DNA of 64,000 bases, from positions 151,248-215,247 of the forward strand of contig NZ_BAABJQ010000016.1 of the NCBI RefSeq assembly GCF_039543385.1, read 5' to 3'. The position numbers were made by a program, and so were the translations under genes. The notes beneath the pieces were generated by a model. That model did not search any database and was not told the origin of the DNA. It saw only the letters and a program-made list of their open reading frames with translations. This document shows, in pieces, positions 37,027 to 47,253 of this stretch (position 1 is the stretch's first letter; the number at the start of each line of letters is the position of its first letter). This DNA comes from Rugosimonospora acidiphila. GTDB lineage: Bacteria; Actinomycetota; Actinomycetes; Mycobacteriales; Micromonosporaceae.

Positions 37027-39978
37027 TCACGCCAGCTGACGGCGTGCCAGCATCGCGAAGTGCCCTTCCTCGTCCGCGAGGAGCTCGCTGTAGGTGCCCT
37101 GCTGCACCACCTTGCCCCGGTCAAGCACTATGATCCTGTCGGCATCGGCGACGGTCGACAGCCTGTGTGCGATGATCAACCGGGTGGCGTTGAGCGTGCG
37201 CATGCTGTTCGCGACGATCTTCTGCGTCGGGTTGTCCAGTGCCGAGGTAGCCTCGTCGAAGCACACCATGCGCGGGCGGTTGACCAGGGATCGGGCGATC
37301 ATGAGTCGTTGCCGCTGACCCCCGGAGAGGGCGCTGGCCCCTTCCGAGATCACCGTCGCCATACCCATGGGCATGTTCGTGATGTCCTCCTTGAGCCCGG
37401 CCATCTCCGCCGCATTCCATGCATCCTTGAGCGTCAGTCCGGACGTACCCAGGATGTTGGAGCGGATGGAGCCCGGCGTCAGGCCGCCGCCCTGGAGCAC
37501 GACGCCACACTGGGAGCGCACTGCTCGCACGTCGAGTTCCGCGAGGTCGAGGCCGTCGAACGTGACCGCCCCTCTGAGCGGCTTCTCGAACCCGAGGATG
37601 AGCCTCAAGAGGGTCGACTTGCCGCTCCCTGATCCGCCGACGATGGCAACGAACTGGCCCGGATCGATGGTGAGCGACACGTTGTCGAGGATCAGTGGAC
37701 CGTCTCCGTATCGGAAGGAAACCTCGCTCACGGTCACCTGCCCCGACAGCTCACCCGGGTCAACGGATCCCGCGTGCGTTTCGGCTGGCTCAGTCAGCAC
37801 GGTCTCGACGTCACGGAGCATCGGCACTATGGGCACGGCGATCAGCGCAGTGGACGTCATCTGCATCACCGCTGCGATCAAGAGGTTCGTCGCGGTGAGG
37901 ATCGTCAGGAACTCCGACGTGTCGATGTGACCCTTCCAAGGGCCGCCGACCAACCAGAAAAGGAGCGTGGTGCACGCCAGCGGATAGCCGACGTTGAAGG
38001 TCAACAACGCGTTCTGAGATGTCCGCAACTTCAGCTTGAGGCGAGTGTTGTCGACCTGCATTCCCGACCACAACCGGAGCAACCGATCCTCAGTCGCCGT
38101 GACCCGGATCTTGGGGACCGACGTCAGCAGTTGCAGCATCAGTGCGGAGCTGCGCTTCTCGCTCTCGTGAATTTCCGCCTGCACCTCGGAAGACCGGCGG
38201 CCGACCCGCCAGGTGACCGCAAATGCGAACACCACCAAAGCGAGCACGACGAGCGCCAATGGCGGGCTGTAGAAGCCAATCAGGATGAGGTTGAGTGATG
38301 CGCCAACCATGCTGATGAAAGCGACGGACAGGGCGCCGGCGAGCGCTTCTTGGCTGTAGTGCACCCCCAGGACACTTCTTGTGAGGGCACCCGCCTCGGT
38401 GTTGCGGAAGAAGCCGACGGGCAGGGCGAGCAGCTTTCCCCACACGGCGGTTTGCATGCGCCCCAAAACACGGCCGATGAGTTTAAGTACCGAAAGGTTG
38501 ACGACGATGCCGAGGACCCCCATGACCACGGCCGCGACCATCACGGCGGCACTGCCGACCAGAATCATCTGGCCCTCGGCCATCGCCACGAAGCCACCGA
38601 GGACTTTTCCGGTCAATACCGGGACTGCCAAGCCGACGGCGCCGGAGAGGAGGACCAGGGCCAGGATCCGCGACATGTCTCCGCCGTGGCCGCTCAAACC
38701 GAAGCGGAACAGTTTCCCCGTCGTGGTGACGTCGTTGGATAGCACCGGATAGATCTGATAGCCGGTCTGGGCGATGCCCTTCGCGACCTTCTCATCGATC
38801 GGCACCGGACGTTCGGCACCGGTCGGGTCGACCAGGTAGTAGCGGTTGCCGGTACGCAAGGCCGCGGCAGGCTTGCGGTTCTTGCGCAGGAGGACGAACG
38901 GTCCACTGTCGGTCTTCCACCACCGGCCGGTGAGAAGCACCTCCCGCGAGTGCGCATGGTTGGCATGAAGAATCCGCGCCAACTGCCGCTCGGGCTTCCC
39001 GCCCCCTACACCGGTCAACGGAGCCTTGATCTCGAGTCCGATCTGCCGCCCCACAAGTCTCAACGCTCCGAGCATGGGATCGTCCTCGCGGACGTCGGAC
39101 ACCTGAACCAGGCCACGGTCGTCGAAGACTTGCTCAATCCGGTCGGCCACAGCCTCGATGTGAGCGTGGGCGGCTTCAGCACGACGCCGCAGCGCGCCGC
39201 GCTCCTCTTCCTCTGACTCGAGGATGCGCAGGTCGGCAGCCTCCATGAGACGCATCATGTGCGCCGACAGGGCGCCCCAGATTCCGCCGCCTACGAGCAG
39301 GTCGAGCGTGCTGACCGGTTCCAGCTCGCAGTCGGTCTCGACGACCAGCCAGTCGAGACGTCGCACGTACAGCAGGCTCCCAGGTCCATGGCTGCCAGAG
39401 ATGTGCTCGCCGTACCTGACGTCGCCTTCTCGTACCCGCAGCCAGATCGCGTCACTGACCGGGCGAGCATCCTGCCCGGCCTTCAGCTGCACCGTCGCGT
39501 AGATCGGCTCGAACTCCCTCGGCGGCAGCGCAGAGCGCCAGGCGTCGGCGAGCGTCCCCAGCGTCCGGTCGAGGGCCGCCGCGAGCCCCTTGCTTGTGCG
39601 CGACTGACTGCGGTCGACCTGACCGTCGGCGCTCTCGAAGTCGACGGGCCGGATCATGGCCAGCCTGGTGTCCTCGCCGATCCTGGCAACCAACCGCGAT
39701 CCCGACCGATCGGCGATCGAGGGAACCACCGAGCCCTTCTCGAGCCGGCAGACCTCGCGCCAGCGGCCGTGGGGCTGGCCAAGGCGGTTGAGACGCGCGG
39801 TGAACACATCGATGTAGCCGTTGAGAACGACGTACAGCACGTCGGACCCGTCGAAGACGATGGTCTGGCCGGCAACTCCGCCGACGGGCCGCCCGACCCG
39901 AGTGGCCCACTCGGAGACCTCGCCTGGCATCTTCCGGGGCTCGGCGCTCGTGGTGCTGATGGCACTACCTTCGTTCAT
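37027..39978 (-). CDS. NHLP-type bacteriocin export ABC transporter, ATPase/permease subunit 2
   Basis: 983 residues, ATG 39978 with AAAGGGGA upstream. The first 300 residues include a cyclic-nucleotide-binding-like beta domain (GQTIVFDGSDVLYVVLNGYIDV) and a coiled region. A six-helix exporter domain (about 450-730) follows, then an ATPase with Walker A GGSGSGKST, ALSGGQRQRLMIARSL and VCFDEATSALD. This matches the second ABC protein that accompanies NHLP-leader precursors. No C39 peptidase is present here; that belongs to the partner. It is likely to pair with the upstream exporter and HlyD-like protein. Confidence 0.92.
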   Translation of the reverse strand: MNEGSAISTTSAEPRKMPGEVSEWATRVGRPVGGVAGQTIVFDGSDVLYVVLNGYIDVFTARLNRLGQPHGRWREVCRLEKGSVVPSIADRSGSRLVARIGEDTRLAMIRPVDFESADGQVDRSQSRTSKGLAAALDRTLGTLADAWRSALPPREFEPIYATVQLKAGQDARPVSDAIWLRVREGDVRYGEHISGSHGPGSLLYVRRLDWLVVETDCELEPVSTLDLLVGGGIWGALSAHMMRLMEAADLRILESEEEERGALRRRAEAAHAHIEAVADRIEQVFDDRGLVQVSDVREDDPMLGALRLVGRQIGLEIKAPLTGVGGGKPERQLARILHANHAHSREVLLTGRWWKTDSGPFVLLRKNRKPAAALRTGNRYYLVDPTGAERPVPIDEKVAKGIAQTGYQIYPVLSNDVTTTGKLFRFGLSGHGGDMSRILALVLLSGAVGLAVPVLTGKVLGGFVAMAEGQMILVGSAAVMVAAVVMGVLGIVVNLSVLKLIGRVLGRMQTAVWGKLLALPVGFFRNTEAGALTRSVLGVHYSQEALAGALSVAFISMVGASLNLILIGFYSPPLALVVLALVVFAFAVTWRVGRRSSEVQAEIHESEKRSSALMLQLLTSVPKIRVTATEDRLLRLWSGMQVDNTRLKLKLRTSQNALLTFNVGYPLACTTLLFWLVGGPWKGHIDTSEFLTILTATNLLIAAVMQMTSTALIAVPIVPMLRDVETVLTEPAETHAGSVDPGELSGQVTVSEVSFRYGDGPLILDNVSLTIDPGQFVAIVGGSGSGKSTLLRLILGFEKPLRGAVTFDGLDLAELDVRAVRSQCGVVLQGGGLTPGSIRSNILGTSGLTLKDAWNAAEMAGLKEDITNMPMGMATVISEGASALSGGQRQRLMIARSLVNRPRMVCFDEATSALDNPTQKIVANSMRTLNATRLIIAHRLSTVADADRIIVLDRGKVVQQGTYSELLADEEGHFAMLARRQLA

Positions 39979-40097
39979 CAGAGGTCCCCTTTCGGGAACG
40001 CTTTCGGTACTTGTCCCTTGAGGACTGACGTGAAACGGCGTCCCAGGAGGGCGGCCTTGATGGCACGACGCCCACAAGGGTGTCGTCCCGCGAGGAC

Positions 40098-40244
40098 TGG
40101 TCCATCAGCACGGCGCCGTGCAACCGCTACCTGGAGATCCTCTGGCACTGCCTGACCAGGAACACCCCGTACGACGAAGTGATCCACGTCGCCAACCGCA
40201 ACCGCGCCCTCGGCCGCTCCAACCAACTCAAACCCGCCGCCTGA
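40098..40244 (+). mobile_element. IS110/IS1111-type transposase C-terminal scrap
   Basis: A plus-strand frame ending TGA at 40242-40244 reads NRYLEILWHCLTRNTPYDEV, the style of the C-terminal end of IS110-family transposases (RCW..PYDP). It lies between the two ABC genes and overlaps the 3' end of the C39 exporter gene, so the insertion or its decay probably altered that gene's last codons. Confidence 0.45.
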
Positions 40245-42723
40245 TCTTGTGGTTGACAAAGGGTGTCTCCTGCTCCGCTTGGTCGCTGATGCCGCTCCGG
40301 ACCAGCCCGGGATAGACCTGGCCACGGCTCATCAATTCGTCGTGCGTGCCCCGCTCGACCACCTTGCCCTTGTCGATCACGATGATCTCGTCCGCGTCCC
40401 GGATCGTCGACAACCGGTGAGCGATGACCACCGCGCTGCATCCCCGCCGGCGCAGATTGTCGATGACCTTCCGTTCGGTCTCCGGATCGAGCGCACTGGT
40501 CGCCTCGTCCAGAACGAGCATGGTCGGCTGGGCGACGAGCGCGCGGGCGATCTCGAGACGCTGACGCTGGCCACCAGAGAGGTTGGCTCCGTCTTCTCCT
40601 AGATTGGCGTGGATGCCACCGGGGCGGCTGGTGACCGTCTCGAGCATCTCCGCATCATCGAGCGCAGCCAACACCAGTTCGTCAGGGATCGAGTCGTCCC
40701 ACAGGGTCAGGTTGTCCTTCACACTCCCCGAGTACATGGTGACGTCCTGGTCGACGTATCCGACCGAGGCCGCGAGCACCGTCCTGGAGTGTTCCTGGCG
40801 GGGCCGCCCGTCCATCACGATGACACCTGCTGTCGGCTCGACCAGGCCCGCAATGACCCTGCCGATGGTCGACTTGCCGCTTCCGGAGGTGCCCACCAGC
40901 GCAAGCCGGCCGCCGGGTGCCAAAGTGAAGGTCACGTCGGAGATGACCGGCGGCTCGCCCGTGGAATAGCCGAAGCTGAGGTCTTTGACCACCAGTAAGC
41001 CGCTCAGGCGGGGGCGTTCCGCGTCGTCGCCGTTCTCCTGGACGACCGAGGGGTCGGCGGGATAGTCCTCGACGTCCTTCAGCCGGACCACCTCAGCGCC
41101 GAGCGTCTGTATGCGGCTGCTCAGATTGGTCAACTCGGAGATCGGTCGGTTGAGCCCCGCCAGCAGGCTCTGGAACGCGATGAGCGTCCCGACCGTTATC
41201 ACGCCGTTGACGGCGCCCATGCCACCCAGCAAGAGGATGAAGGCGCTGTTGATGGTGGCGAGGAAGGGTGGCACAACCGCCAGCAGGGCGCTCGCCACTC
41301 CGATGCGCTGCTGCGCACCGAGCACCTTGGCATAGAAGCCGGCCCACCGCATGTGGGCAATGTCCTCCCCGGCAGTCGCCTTCACCGTCTCCATGGTCCG
41401 AAGCGTGTGGTAAGTGGTGCCCACCAGACCACCCATGTCGGCATTGACCGTGTCGTTGAGCGCACGACGGGCGGCGATCACGCGCTGCAGCAACACGACG
41501 TTGAGCATTGCCATACCGATGCCGACCGCACCGAGAAGCAGGGAGTAGCGCAGCAGAAACACTGCATAGAAGACGATCAAGAACATGTTGACAACGCTGA
41601 CGACGAGATCCCGGGCCAAGACCTCGGCGACGCGCCCGTTGAAGCCTACGCGCTGTTCGAGCTCGGCTGCCTTGCGCTGCAGGAAGAAGCCCATCGGCAG
41701 GCGCAGTAGGTGGCGGATGAACTTCGCGGTCGACACCACCGACATCCATGCCTCGGTGCGCGCGAGGGCCTTGTATTGCACGTGGCTGATGAGCACCGAC
41801 GATGCCACCGTGCACGCCATCACGCTCAACAGCGGCCAGAAGTACGACGGTGACGAACCCGAGAGGACCGAGTCATAGAACACCCGGTTGAAAGCAGGCC
41901 CGATGATGCCGGGGACAACGAGCAACAGACTCGCCAGGAGCATCAGGACGACTGCGTTGGCCGCGGAGACGCGCCGCGAGCGCAGTGCCGCGAACGTCGA
42001 CGGGCCGGCGCCGCCCTGGCGGAAGTCCGGACCCGGCCGAACCATGATGACAACGCCGGTAAACCCGTCGTTGAACTCGTCCCAGGTCATCTTCTTCCGG
42101 CCGGCGGCGGGATCGTTGACGCGAACGACGGTCTTGCCCCAACGACGGGAGAAGCCTTCAATCACCATGAAGTGCTGGAACGCCCAGAAGATGATCGCTG
42201 GGGCCCGGAGGCGCTGGAGCTCGTCCAGGTCCATCTGATAGCCGACGGCTTCGAACCCGTGCTCGCGGGCAGCGGAGAGGAGATCCTTCGCGTTCGAGCC
42301 GTTGCGGGAGACCCTGCACTGGGAACGCAACTGCTCAAGGGGAACGTGCCGACCGTAGTGAGCCAGCAGGATTCCCAGTGCGGCTGCGCCACACTCCACC
42401 GACTCCATCTGGATACGGACCGGCGTCTTCCACGACTTGTGGCGCCGCCGGGCGGTCTCGGGCAGCAAATACATTGCTTGGCTGACTGCCTTCTCGCCCA
42501 CGCTAGCCACCTTGGGGGTCTTGCTGCTGGCGTCGAGCCGCGGTTGCTGTCGTGGCAGCTGCTCTTGTTGCGGCTCCTGCACTGGCCGCCCGCCGCCGCC
42601 CGTCTCCGGGTCACCTTGCTGGCCCGGAGGGGATGGTGCCGGAGGGTCAGTCACTTTCCGGACAGCGCCCTCGGCCGGCGTGCGATCCCATCCTGGCTGC
42701 TTAGTGTTGTCGCGTTGGGCCAC
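40228..42723 (-). CDS. NHLP-type export ABC transporter with C39 peptidase domain
   Basis: 831 residues, GTG 42723, one base after the HlyD gene. A Pro/Gln-rich extension (1-100) precedes a C39 double-glycine peptidase domain: catalytic Cys in MESVECGAAALG (C111), His in AFQHFMVIEG, Asp in VNDPAAG. A six-helix exporter domain and an ATPase follow (Walker A GTSGSGKST, LSGGQRQRLEIARAL, LVLDEATSALD). It should cut the precursor after GVSGG and export the core. The final residues NHKIRRRV read into an IS scrap, so the native C-terminus may be lost; the ATPase core is complete. Confidence 0.93.
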   Translation of the reverse strand: MAQRDNTKQPGWDRTPAEGAVRKVTDPPAPSPPGQQGDPETGGGGRPVQEPQQEQLPRQQPRLDASSKTPKVASVGEKAVSQAMYLLPETARRRHKSWKTPVRIQMESVECGAAALGILLAHYGRHVPLEQLRSQCRVSRNGSNAKDLLSAAREHGFEAVGYQMDLDELQRLRAPAIIFWAFQHFMVIEGFSRRWGKTVVRVNDPAAGRKKMTWDEFNDGFTGVVIMVRPGPDFRQGGAGPSTFAALRSRRVSAANAVVLMLLASLLLVVPGIIGPAFNRVFYDSVLSGSSPSYFWPLLSVMACTVASSVLISHVQYKALARTEAWMSVVSTAKFIRHLLRLPMGFFLQRKAAELEQRVGFNGRVAEVLARDLVVSVVNMFLIVFYAVFLLRYSLLLGAVGIGMAMLNVVLLQRVIAARRALNDTVNADMGGLVGTTYHTLRTMETVKATAGEDIAHMRWAGFYAKVLGAQQRIGVASALLAVVPPFLATINSAFILLLGGMGAVNGVITVGTLIAFQSLLAGLNRPISELTNLSSRIQTLGAEVVRLKDVEDYPADPSVVQENGDDAERPRLSGLLVVKDLSFGYSTGEPPVISDVTFTLAPGGRLALVGTSGSGKSTIGRVIAGLVEPTAGVIVMDGRPRQEHSRTVLAASVGYVDQDVTMYSGSVKDNLTLWDDSIPDELVLAALDDAEMLETVTSRPGGIHANLGEDGANLSGGQRQRLEIARALVAQPTMLVLDEATSALDPETERKVIDNLRRRGCSAVVIAHRLSTIRDADEIIVIDKGKVVERGTHDELMSRGQVYPGLVRSGISDQAEQETPFVNHKIRRRV

Positions 42724-42724
42724 G

Positions 42725-43537
42725 TCAGCTCGTCCTCAGAATCACGTCGAAGGGTGTCCGATTTCCCAGATGGAACGAGGCTGCGACCTTCTGCTGAGGC
42801 GAGATCTGGAACGGCGGACCGTCGGCACTGGTCCACGCGAAGCCGCTCTTGGTCCGCCCATCCGTTTTCAGTTTGATCGTGACAGGCACCGTTGGCTGGC
42901 CCCGTGTCAGCTCATTGGCCGTGTACGGGCTGCCGACGATGCCAACCGCCATCGAAGGGTCGATCGGGAATCGACCCACCGCCAGGACCGTCCCCTTCAG
43001 CAGACCGAACCGAGGCTGCGGCACCCCCTCGACCGCCAGCAGTACGTCGATGCCCGGCCGTACCGATGTCGCCTGTGAGGTCGGAACGAATACCAGCGTG
43101 ACGAGGTCGGAGGCCCCACTGCCCGCTTGAATGGTCGCCACCGTGTCACCCGGTGAGACGGTCTGTCCGACCGCGCCGGCCATGGTGAGAACCATTCCGT
43201 CGATTGGTGCAGTGACAGTCCGGCGCTTCTGGTCTTCGCCGGTTACGTCGAGGAGCGTGTCTCCGGCGCTCACCCGCTGACCGGGCTTCGCGGTCGCTAT
43301 GGCGACTGTGCCGGCGTACGGCGTCGTGACAGCGCGATTGCCTTCCGCGCTCGTCAGGATTCCAGGCGCCGTCATTGTGATCGGCAGATTGCCGTTCACC
43401 GACCAGATCGCGGCGCCGAGGACCACCGAGAGGATGACGAACAGAGCCGTCCATCCTCGCGTGTCCACTAGCATGATCGGGCGGTCGAGCTCGTCCGGCT
43501 CTCGCATCTTTTGCAGTGCCCGACCACGGAACTTCAT
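42725..43537 (-). CDS. HlyD-like membrane fusion protein of the NHLP export system
   Basis: 270 residues. Short cytoplasmic start, one membrane helix (GWTALFVILSVVLGAAIWSV), then HlyD-type lipoyl/beta-barrel halves (TPYAGTVAIATAKPGQRVSA and PIDGMVLTMAGAVGQTVSPG). ATG 43537 overlaps the SagB stop as ATGA. Adaptor proteins of this kind are regular companions of NHLP ABC exporters even in Gram-positive hosts. Confidence 0.88.
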   Translation of the reverse strand: MKFRGRALQKMREPDELDRPIMLVDTRGWTALFVILSVVLGAAIWSVNGNLPITMTAPGILTSAEGNRAVTTPYAGTVAIATAKPGQRVSAGDTLLDVTGEDQKRRTVTAPIDGMVLTMAGAVGQTVSPGDTVATIQAGSGASDLVTLVFVPTSQATSVRPGIDVLLAVEGVPQPRFGLLKGTVLAVGRFPIDPSMAVGIVGSPYTANELTRGQPTVPVTIKLKTDGRTKSGFAWTSADGPPFQISPQQKVAASFHLGNRTPFDVILRTS

Positions 43538-44943
43538 CCCGCACCCTCTTCGTCCACGTCCTCAGGCAACCTGCTGCCGAGGGTCATCTCACCGACAGGT
43601 GCCAGCTCACCAAGACCGCGGCCCGTTGCAGCCGCGAATGCCGAACCGTCGCCGGCTCCCACGGCGCAGGTAGCCAACCCCATGGCTTCGGCAGCGAGGT
43701 AAACGGCGTGCATGAGCACACCCGTGTGCTTCGCCATCAGCGCGTAACCGATCGATTCGTACTTGGTAAGGAGACGCGCGGGCCGCGCCGCGAACTGCAA
43801 CAACACCTGCGGCGGCTTTGTCTGCAAGGTGGCGCTGGTGGCGAACCCCACGAGCCGCTCCAAGTCCCGGCCGACGCCCGCAATCTGAACGAGCCGATGC
43901 TCGTGCCCGTCGTACCACCACAGACCCGGATCGAGCCCGTCGCAATGTTGACTCGCTACGAACACCTCGACCTCGTGGAGAGCTCCCCCCGCGGGCACCG
44001 GACGATCAACCGCTTCTGCACCCTCGCCCCTCAGGACGCCGCGTACCCGCGCCACCCGATAAAGCAACTCGCTCAACTGGTCAAGGGTGATAGGGCGATC
44101 GCCGTCATGCTCCCGGCGGGACCGGCGGGCCTCGCTGACTGTGGTGAGCGAAGGATCCGTCCGAGCGAGCAGATCCAGGTCGGGCGTTGGCAGGTCAACA
44201 ACCGTCGTGGCCCCCGGCTCCCAGCGCGCGGGCGGCACCGGCACGATCTTCGCCCCGCGGTAGGTTCCCGCGAACCCCGACACCGTGTCGGGGAGGCGCG
44301 AATGCAGATAGGCGGCCCACTCGGCGACGCTCCACAGCATCTCATCGGCCACTGGAGGCTTCTCGCGCAACGCGCCAGCCGCGGCCAGGATCCGCGCGAA
44401 CTCGGGCCACCATGGCGCCGTCGGCACCTGGCGCGCCGCGGCCTCGGCCCAAGCCGCCGCCGCGCCCGGACTGAGGTACACCTGGCACCAGGCATCCGGT
44501 GCCTGCAGCACCAGCCGGTTGTCCTCGATCCGCACGGTGGCCGCACGGTTGGGCGTCCAGGCCGTCAGATCACGCGTCCGGGGAGGAAGCGCGACCGGGC
44601 CACGCGTGAGCGGAACAAGCTCCGCAAGGGGCTCGCTCGCATTGCCTGGGAGCCGATAGAGCATGGCACCGACCGCGTCCAGTTTGCGCAGCAGCATCGA
44701 CCAGGGCAGCGCCGACCCGAGGTCCCGCGTCACCCCGCTCCGGGCCGCGGCTCCTTCTACATCAGCACCCTGCGCAAGCTCCGTCAGAGCCTGGAGAATG
44801 AGGTCCGACTTGACGGTCAAGTCGAACGTGCGTCCGCGCAGGTGCAGGCGCGGTCGCGGTTCCAGGACCAGCTCCGCCTGGGGCGCGAGCACCTGCTGCA
44901 CCGCGATTCGCTGGGTTCTAGTGTCCGACCGTGTGGTTGTCAT
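43534..44943 (-). CDS. SagB-type thiazoline/oxazoline dehydrogenase
   Basis: 469 residues. The C-terminal 200 residues form the FMN-binding nitroreductase fold of SagB proteins (SEARRSRREHDGDRPITLDQ, PVPAGGALHEVEVFVA, TGVLMHAVYLAAEAMGLATC). The N-terminal half is the extra domain found in long SagB versions. It oxidises azolines to azoles using FMN. ATG 44943 shares one base with the cyclodehydratase stop (TGATG), so translation is coupled. Because the core has Cys and few Ser/Thr, the products would be thiazoles. Confidence 0.92.
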   Translation of the reverse strand: MTTTRSDTRTQRIAVQQVLAPQAELVLEPRPRLHLRGRTFDLTVKSDLILQALTELAQGADVEGAAARSGVTRDLGSALPWSMLLRKLDAVGAMLYRLPGNASEPLAELVPLTRGPVALPPRTRDLTAWTPNRAATVRIEDNRLVLQAPDAWCQVYLSPGAAAAWAEAAARQVPTAPWWPEFARILAAAGALREKPPVADEMLWSVAEWAAYLHSRLPDTVSGFAGTYRGAKIVPVPPARWEPGATTVVDLPTPDLDLLARTDPSLTTVSEARRSRREHDGDRPITLDQLSELLYRVARVRGVLRGEGAEAVDRPVPAGGALHEVEVFVASQHCDGLDPGLWWYDGHEHRLVQIAGVGRDLERLVGFATSATLQTKPPQVLLQFAARPARLLTKYESIGYALMAKHTGVLMHAVYLAAEAMGLATCAVGAGDGSAFAAATGRGLGELAPVGEMTLGSRLPEDVDEEGAG

Positions 44944-47219
44944 CAGAAGAAGACGTTCCGGGGATTCAGCTCCGACTCGGCGGTCGGGCTGCCACGGCGC
45001 CCCATCTGAACGGGGACGTCGTACAGCCGGCCCGGCCCGGTGCGTCGCCAGAAGTGGCGCATTCCCGGCGCCATCACCTTGACGACGGAGAGCTCTATCT
45101 CGGGACGCGTCAGGTCCGCGACGATGACCTCGAGACCGACCCGCGCGGCAGCTTCTACACAACTCTGCACGCATGCGCCGAGATCTCGGCTCACGTCTCC
45201 CTCACCTTCTGGTATCAGCCTGAGTGGCTGAGCCGGATCGGGCAGCAGCCACGGGTTGTCGGCCAGCTTCGCTTCCTTGCACCAGGAAATCAGGGCGGGA
45301 TCGTCGTGCCAGTAGAGCGTGTTGCCGTCGGCGTCTCGCCGCCGCACGGTGGGCAGGAACTGGTTGACCTCGGTCAGCGCCCGGGACAGTGCCGTCCGCG
45401 CGTCCGGGTGCGCTCCAAACCCAACCATGATGTCTTCGACGTCGTGGTCGCGGGACGTGCACGCCGCGAACGCCGGGATGCCGAGATCCGAGGTGATGTC
45501 GAGGACCCAGAGCTTTCGGTCCAGACTGGCGTAGAAGTTCTCGAGGGTGGCGACGTAAGGGTCGTCGATGGAGTCGAGAGCGACGCCCGGGACAGTGAGC
45601 CGGTTGTACCACCAGATCGCCACCGAGTCACGTTCGACGAGCTCGCACAGGCCCTGGAGGATCGCCTCCTCACGGACGTTGCCGCTAGCGCTGCCGTTGG
45701 AATCGCCCAGACAGAAGAAGTGCTCGCGCAGATCAGGATGGCCGTACCAGACGTACGCCGCCGGCACCGCTCGCGGGCGATTCTCGGTCAGCGACCAACC
45801 GTCGTACCAGGAAATCTCACGCGAGCGGTCGAAGCGTTCGGGTACCACGTGCAGCCGATGACCGACCGAGTCGCTGTTCCACTCGTCGCGCCCTTCGTAC
45901 TGCGCGTCGGAGTAGAGAGTCAGGGTGTCGGGGTCGACCGCGACGGCCGAATCGAGGTCGTTGTACGCCGCCCGGTAGACATCCTCGTCACCGCGCCATA
46001 CGGCTGAGTAGCGCTCGATCGCTTCGCAGATCGCGCTGACCTGCGCCTGGATCGACGTGCGGCCCTTGCCGCCGCTCTGCGAGCGGAGGTTGCGGCGCAA
46101 GTTGGCGACGCTGTCCTGCCCGATCGCGAAGTTGTGGCCGGCGGCGTAGCTGTAGGTGAGGCCGTCCTCGTTGCCCCCGTCCAAGGGGATCACGCCGGTG
46201 ACAGCACCTATCAGCGGCGAGATGTGCTTCTGCAATCGGTCGAAGGTCTCCTGGGCTGTGCAGACCCGGATTCCACCGTCGGTCGTCTTCGTGGCCTGGC
46301 CACGGCTCAGCACGATCTTGCGGTCGGCCGGGCTCGCGACACTCGGGTCTCCGCACGCTGGGCACTGAGGTTGTCGCACCAATACGTGGTCGCCCTGACT
46401 GCCGTGGCGGACACTGTTGGTCCGCAGCACGCCGGTCAACTCACTACGCCCCATAACGAGGCGCGTCAACACGGCCGGGGCAAGCAGCCCGATGAGAAGG
46501 TGATGACCGCTCGCGTGCTCGGACTGAAGAAAAAGACGCGACGGCTTGTGCTGACGGCCGTAGACGAATCGCTCGGCCTGCCGGTTCCCCTCAAGTCGCT
46601 GCGCGAGGCATCGCCAGCAACCGGTTTCGCCGGGCTCGAACTCGGGCCCGACCCAGGTGGCGGTGCCGGTCGGCTTCGCCAGCATCCAGGACTGCGACCT
46701 GGCGAGCATCGTTGCGTTGAGTGCATCGAGGTCTTCGTTGAGATAGTCGTCGACCAGAACGACGACCAGGTCCCAGGAACCGGACGCCAGCGCGTCGCCG
46801 GCCACTTCCTCGACGTTCCGCAGGCCGGTATCTCGCAGTCCCGCGGCCGCGGTGCCTGTCGTGGTGCCGAGCGGCGTCACCGCGACCCGACTCTGATTCA
46901 GCACGCGCTCCACGTGCTGCGTCGGCAGTCCGAGCGCGTCGACCCACTCCGTCAGCGGCTCTGGCAGCCCGCTTGCGCCCTCCGTGATGTAACCTGCGGC
47001 CTCGAATCGATGGAGCTGGGTGAGCACTGCCAGCGGTTGAATTCGACCGGCCAGGTCGGCGATGAGTTGCTGGACATCCCGGGTGCCGTCAAGGAGTTCG
47101 ACCAGCGGCCCGACGTTCTCGCCTTCGAGCACGAAGGCTTCCATGTCACCGAGGAGGAACACCCGCCCCCCAACGGCCTCGGCGCGGAGATGACTGCGTA
47201 GCCTTGGCTGCTTGATCAT
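44943..47219 (-). CDS. Fused E1-like/YcaO azoline-forming cyclodehydratase
   Basis: 758 residues. The first 330 form the E1-like leader-binding part with a zinc tetrathiolate (CWRC near 210 and CPAC near 290). The rest is a YcaO domain with ATP-site glutamates in ICEAIERYSA and LCELVERDSVAIW and the G-HNFA-GQD entry. Together they bind the leader and phosphorylate the amide to cyclise Cys to thiazoline. ATG 47219 follows GGGGA and is preferred over GTG 47231. The C-terminus ends NPRNVFF, not the PxPxP seen in many TOMM YcaO proteins. First gene of the five-gene maturation/export operon. Confidence 0.94.
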   Translation of the reverse strand: MIKQPRLRSHLRAEAVGGRVFLLGDMEAFVLEGENVGPLVELLDGTRDVQQLIADLAGRIQPLAVLTQLHRFEAAGYITEGASGLPEPLTEWVDALGLPTQHVERVLNQSRVAVTPLGTTTGTAAAGLRDTGLRNVEEVAGDALASGSWDLVVVLVDDYLNEDLDALNATMLARSQSWMLAKPTGTATWVGPEFEPGETGCWRCLAQRLEGNRQAERFVYGRQHKPSRLFLQSEHASGHHLLIGLLAPAVLTRLVMGRSELTGVLRTNSVRHGSQGDHVLVRQPQCPACGDPSVASPADRKIVLSRGQATKTTDGGIRVCTAQETFDRLQKHISPLIGAVTGVIPLDGGNEDGLTYSYAAGHNFAIGQDSVANLRRNLRSQSGGKGRTSIQAQVSAICEAIERYSAVWRGDEDVYRAAYNDLDSAVAVDPDTLTLYSDAQYEGRDEWNSDSVGHRLHVVPERFDRSREISWYDGWSLTENRPRAVPAAYVWYGHPDLREHFFCLGDSNGSASGNVREEAILQGLCELVERDSVAIWWYNRLTVPGVALDSIDDPYVATLENFYASLDRKLWVLDITSDLGIPAFAACTSRDHDVEDIMVGFGAHPDARTALSRALTEVNQFLPTVRRRDADGNTLYWHDDPALISWCKEAKLADNPWLLPDPAQPLRLIPEGEGDVSRDLGACVQSCVEAAARVGLEVIVADLTRPEIELSVVKVMAPGMRHFWRRTGPGRLYDVPVQMGRRGSPTAESELNPRNVFF

Positions 47220-47253
47220 CCGTTTCCCCACTGATCATTCAACCTCGTGACGG

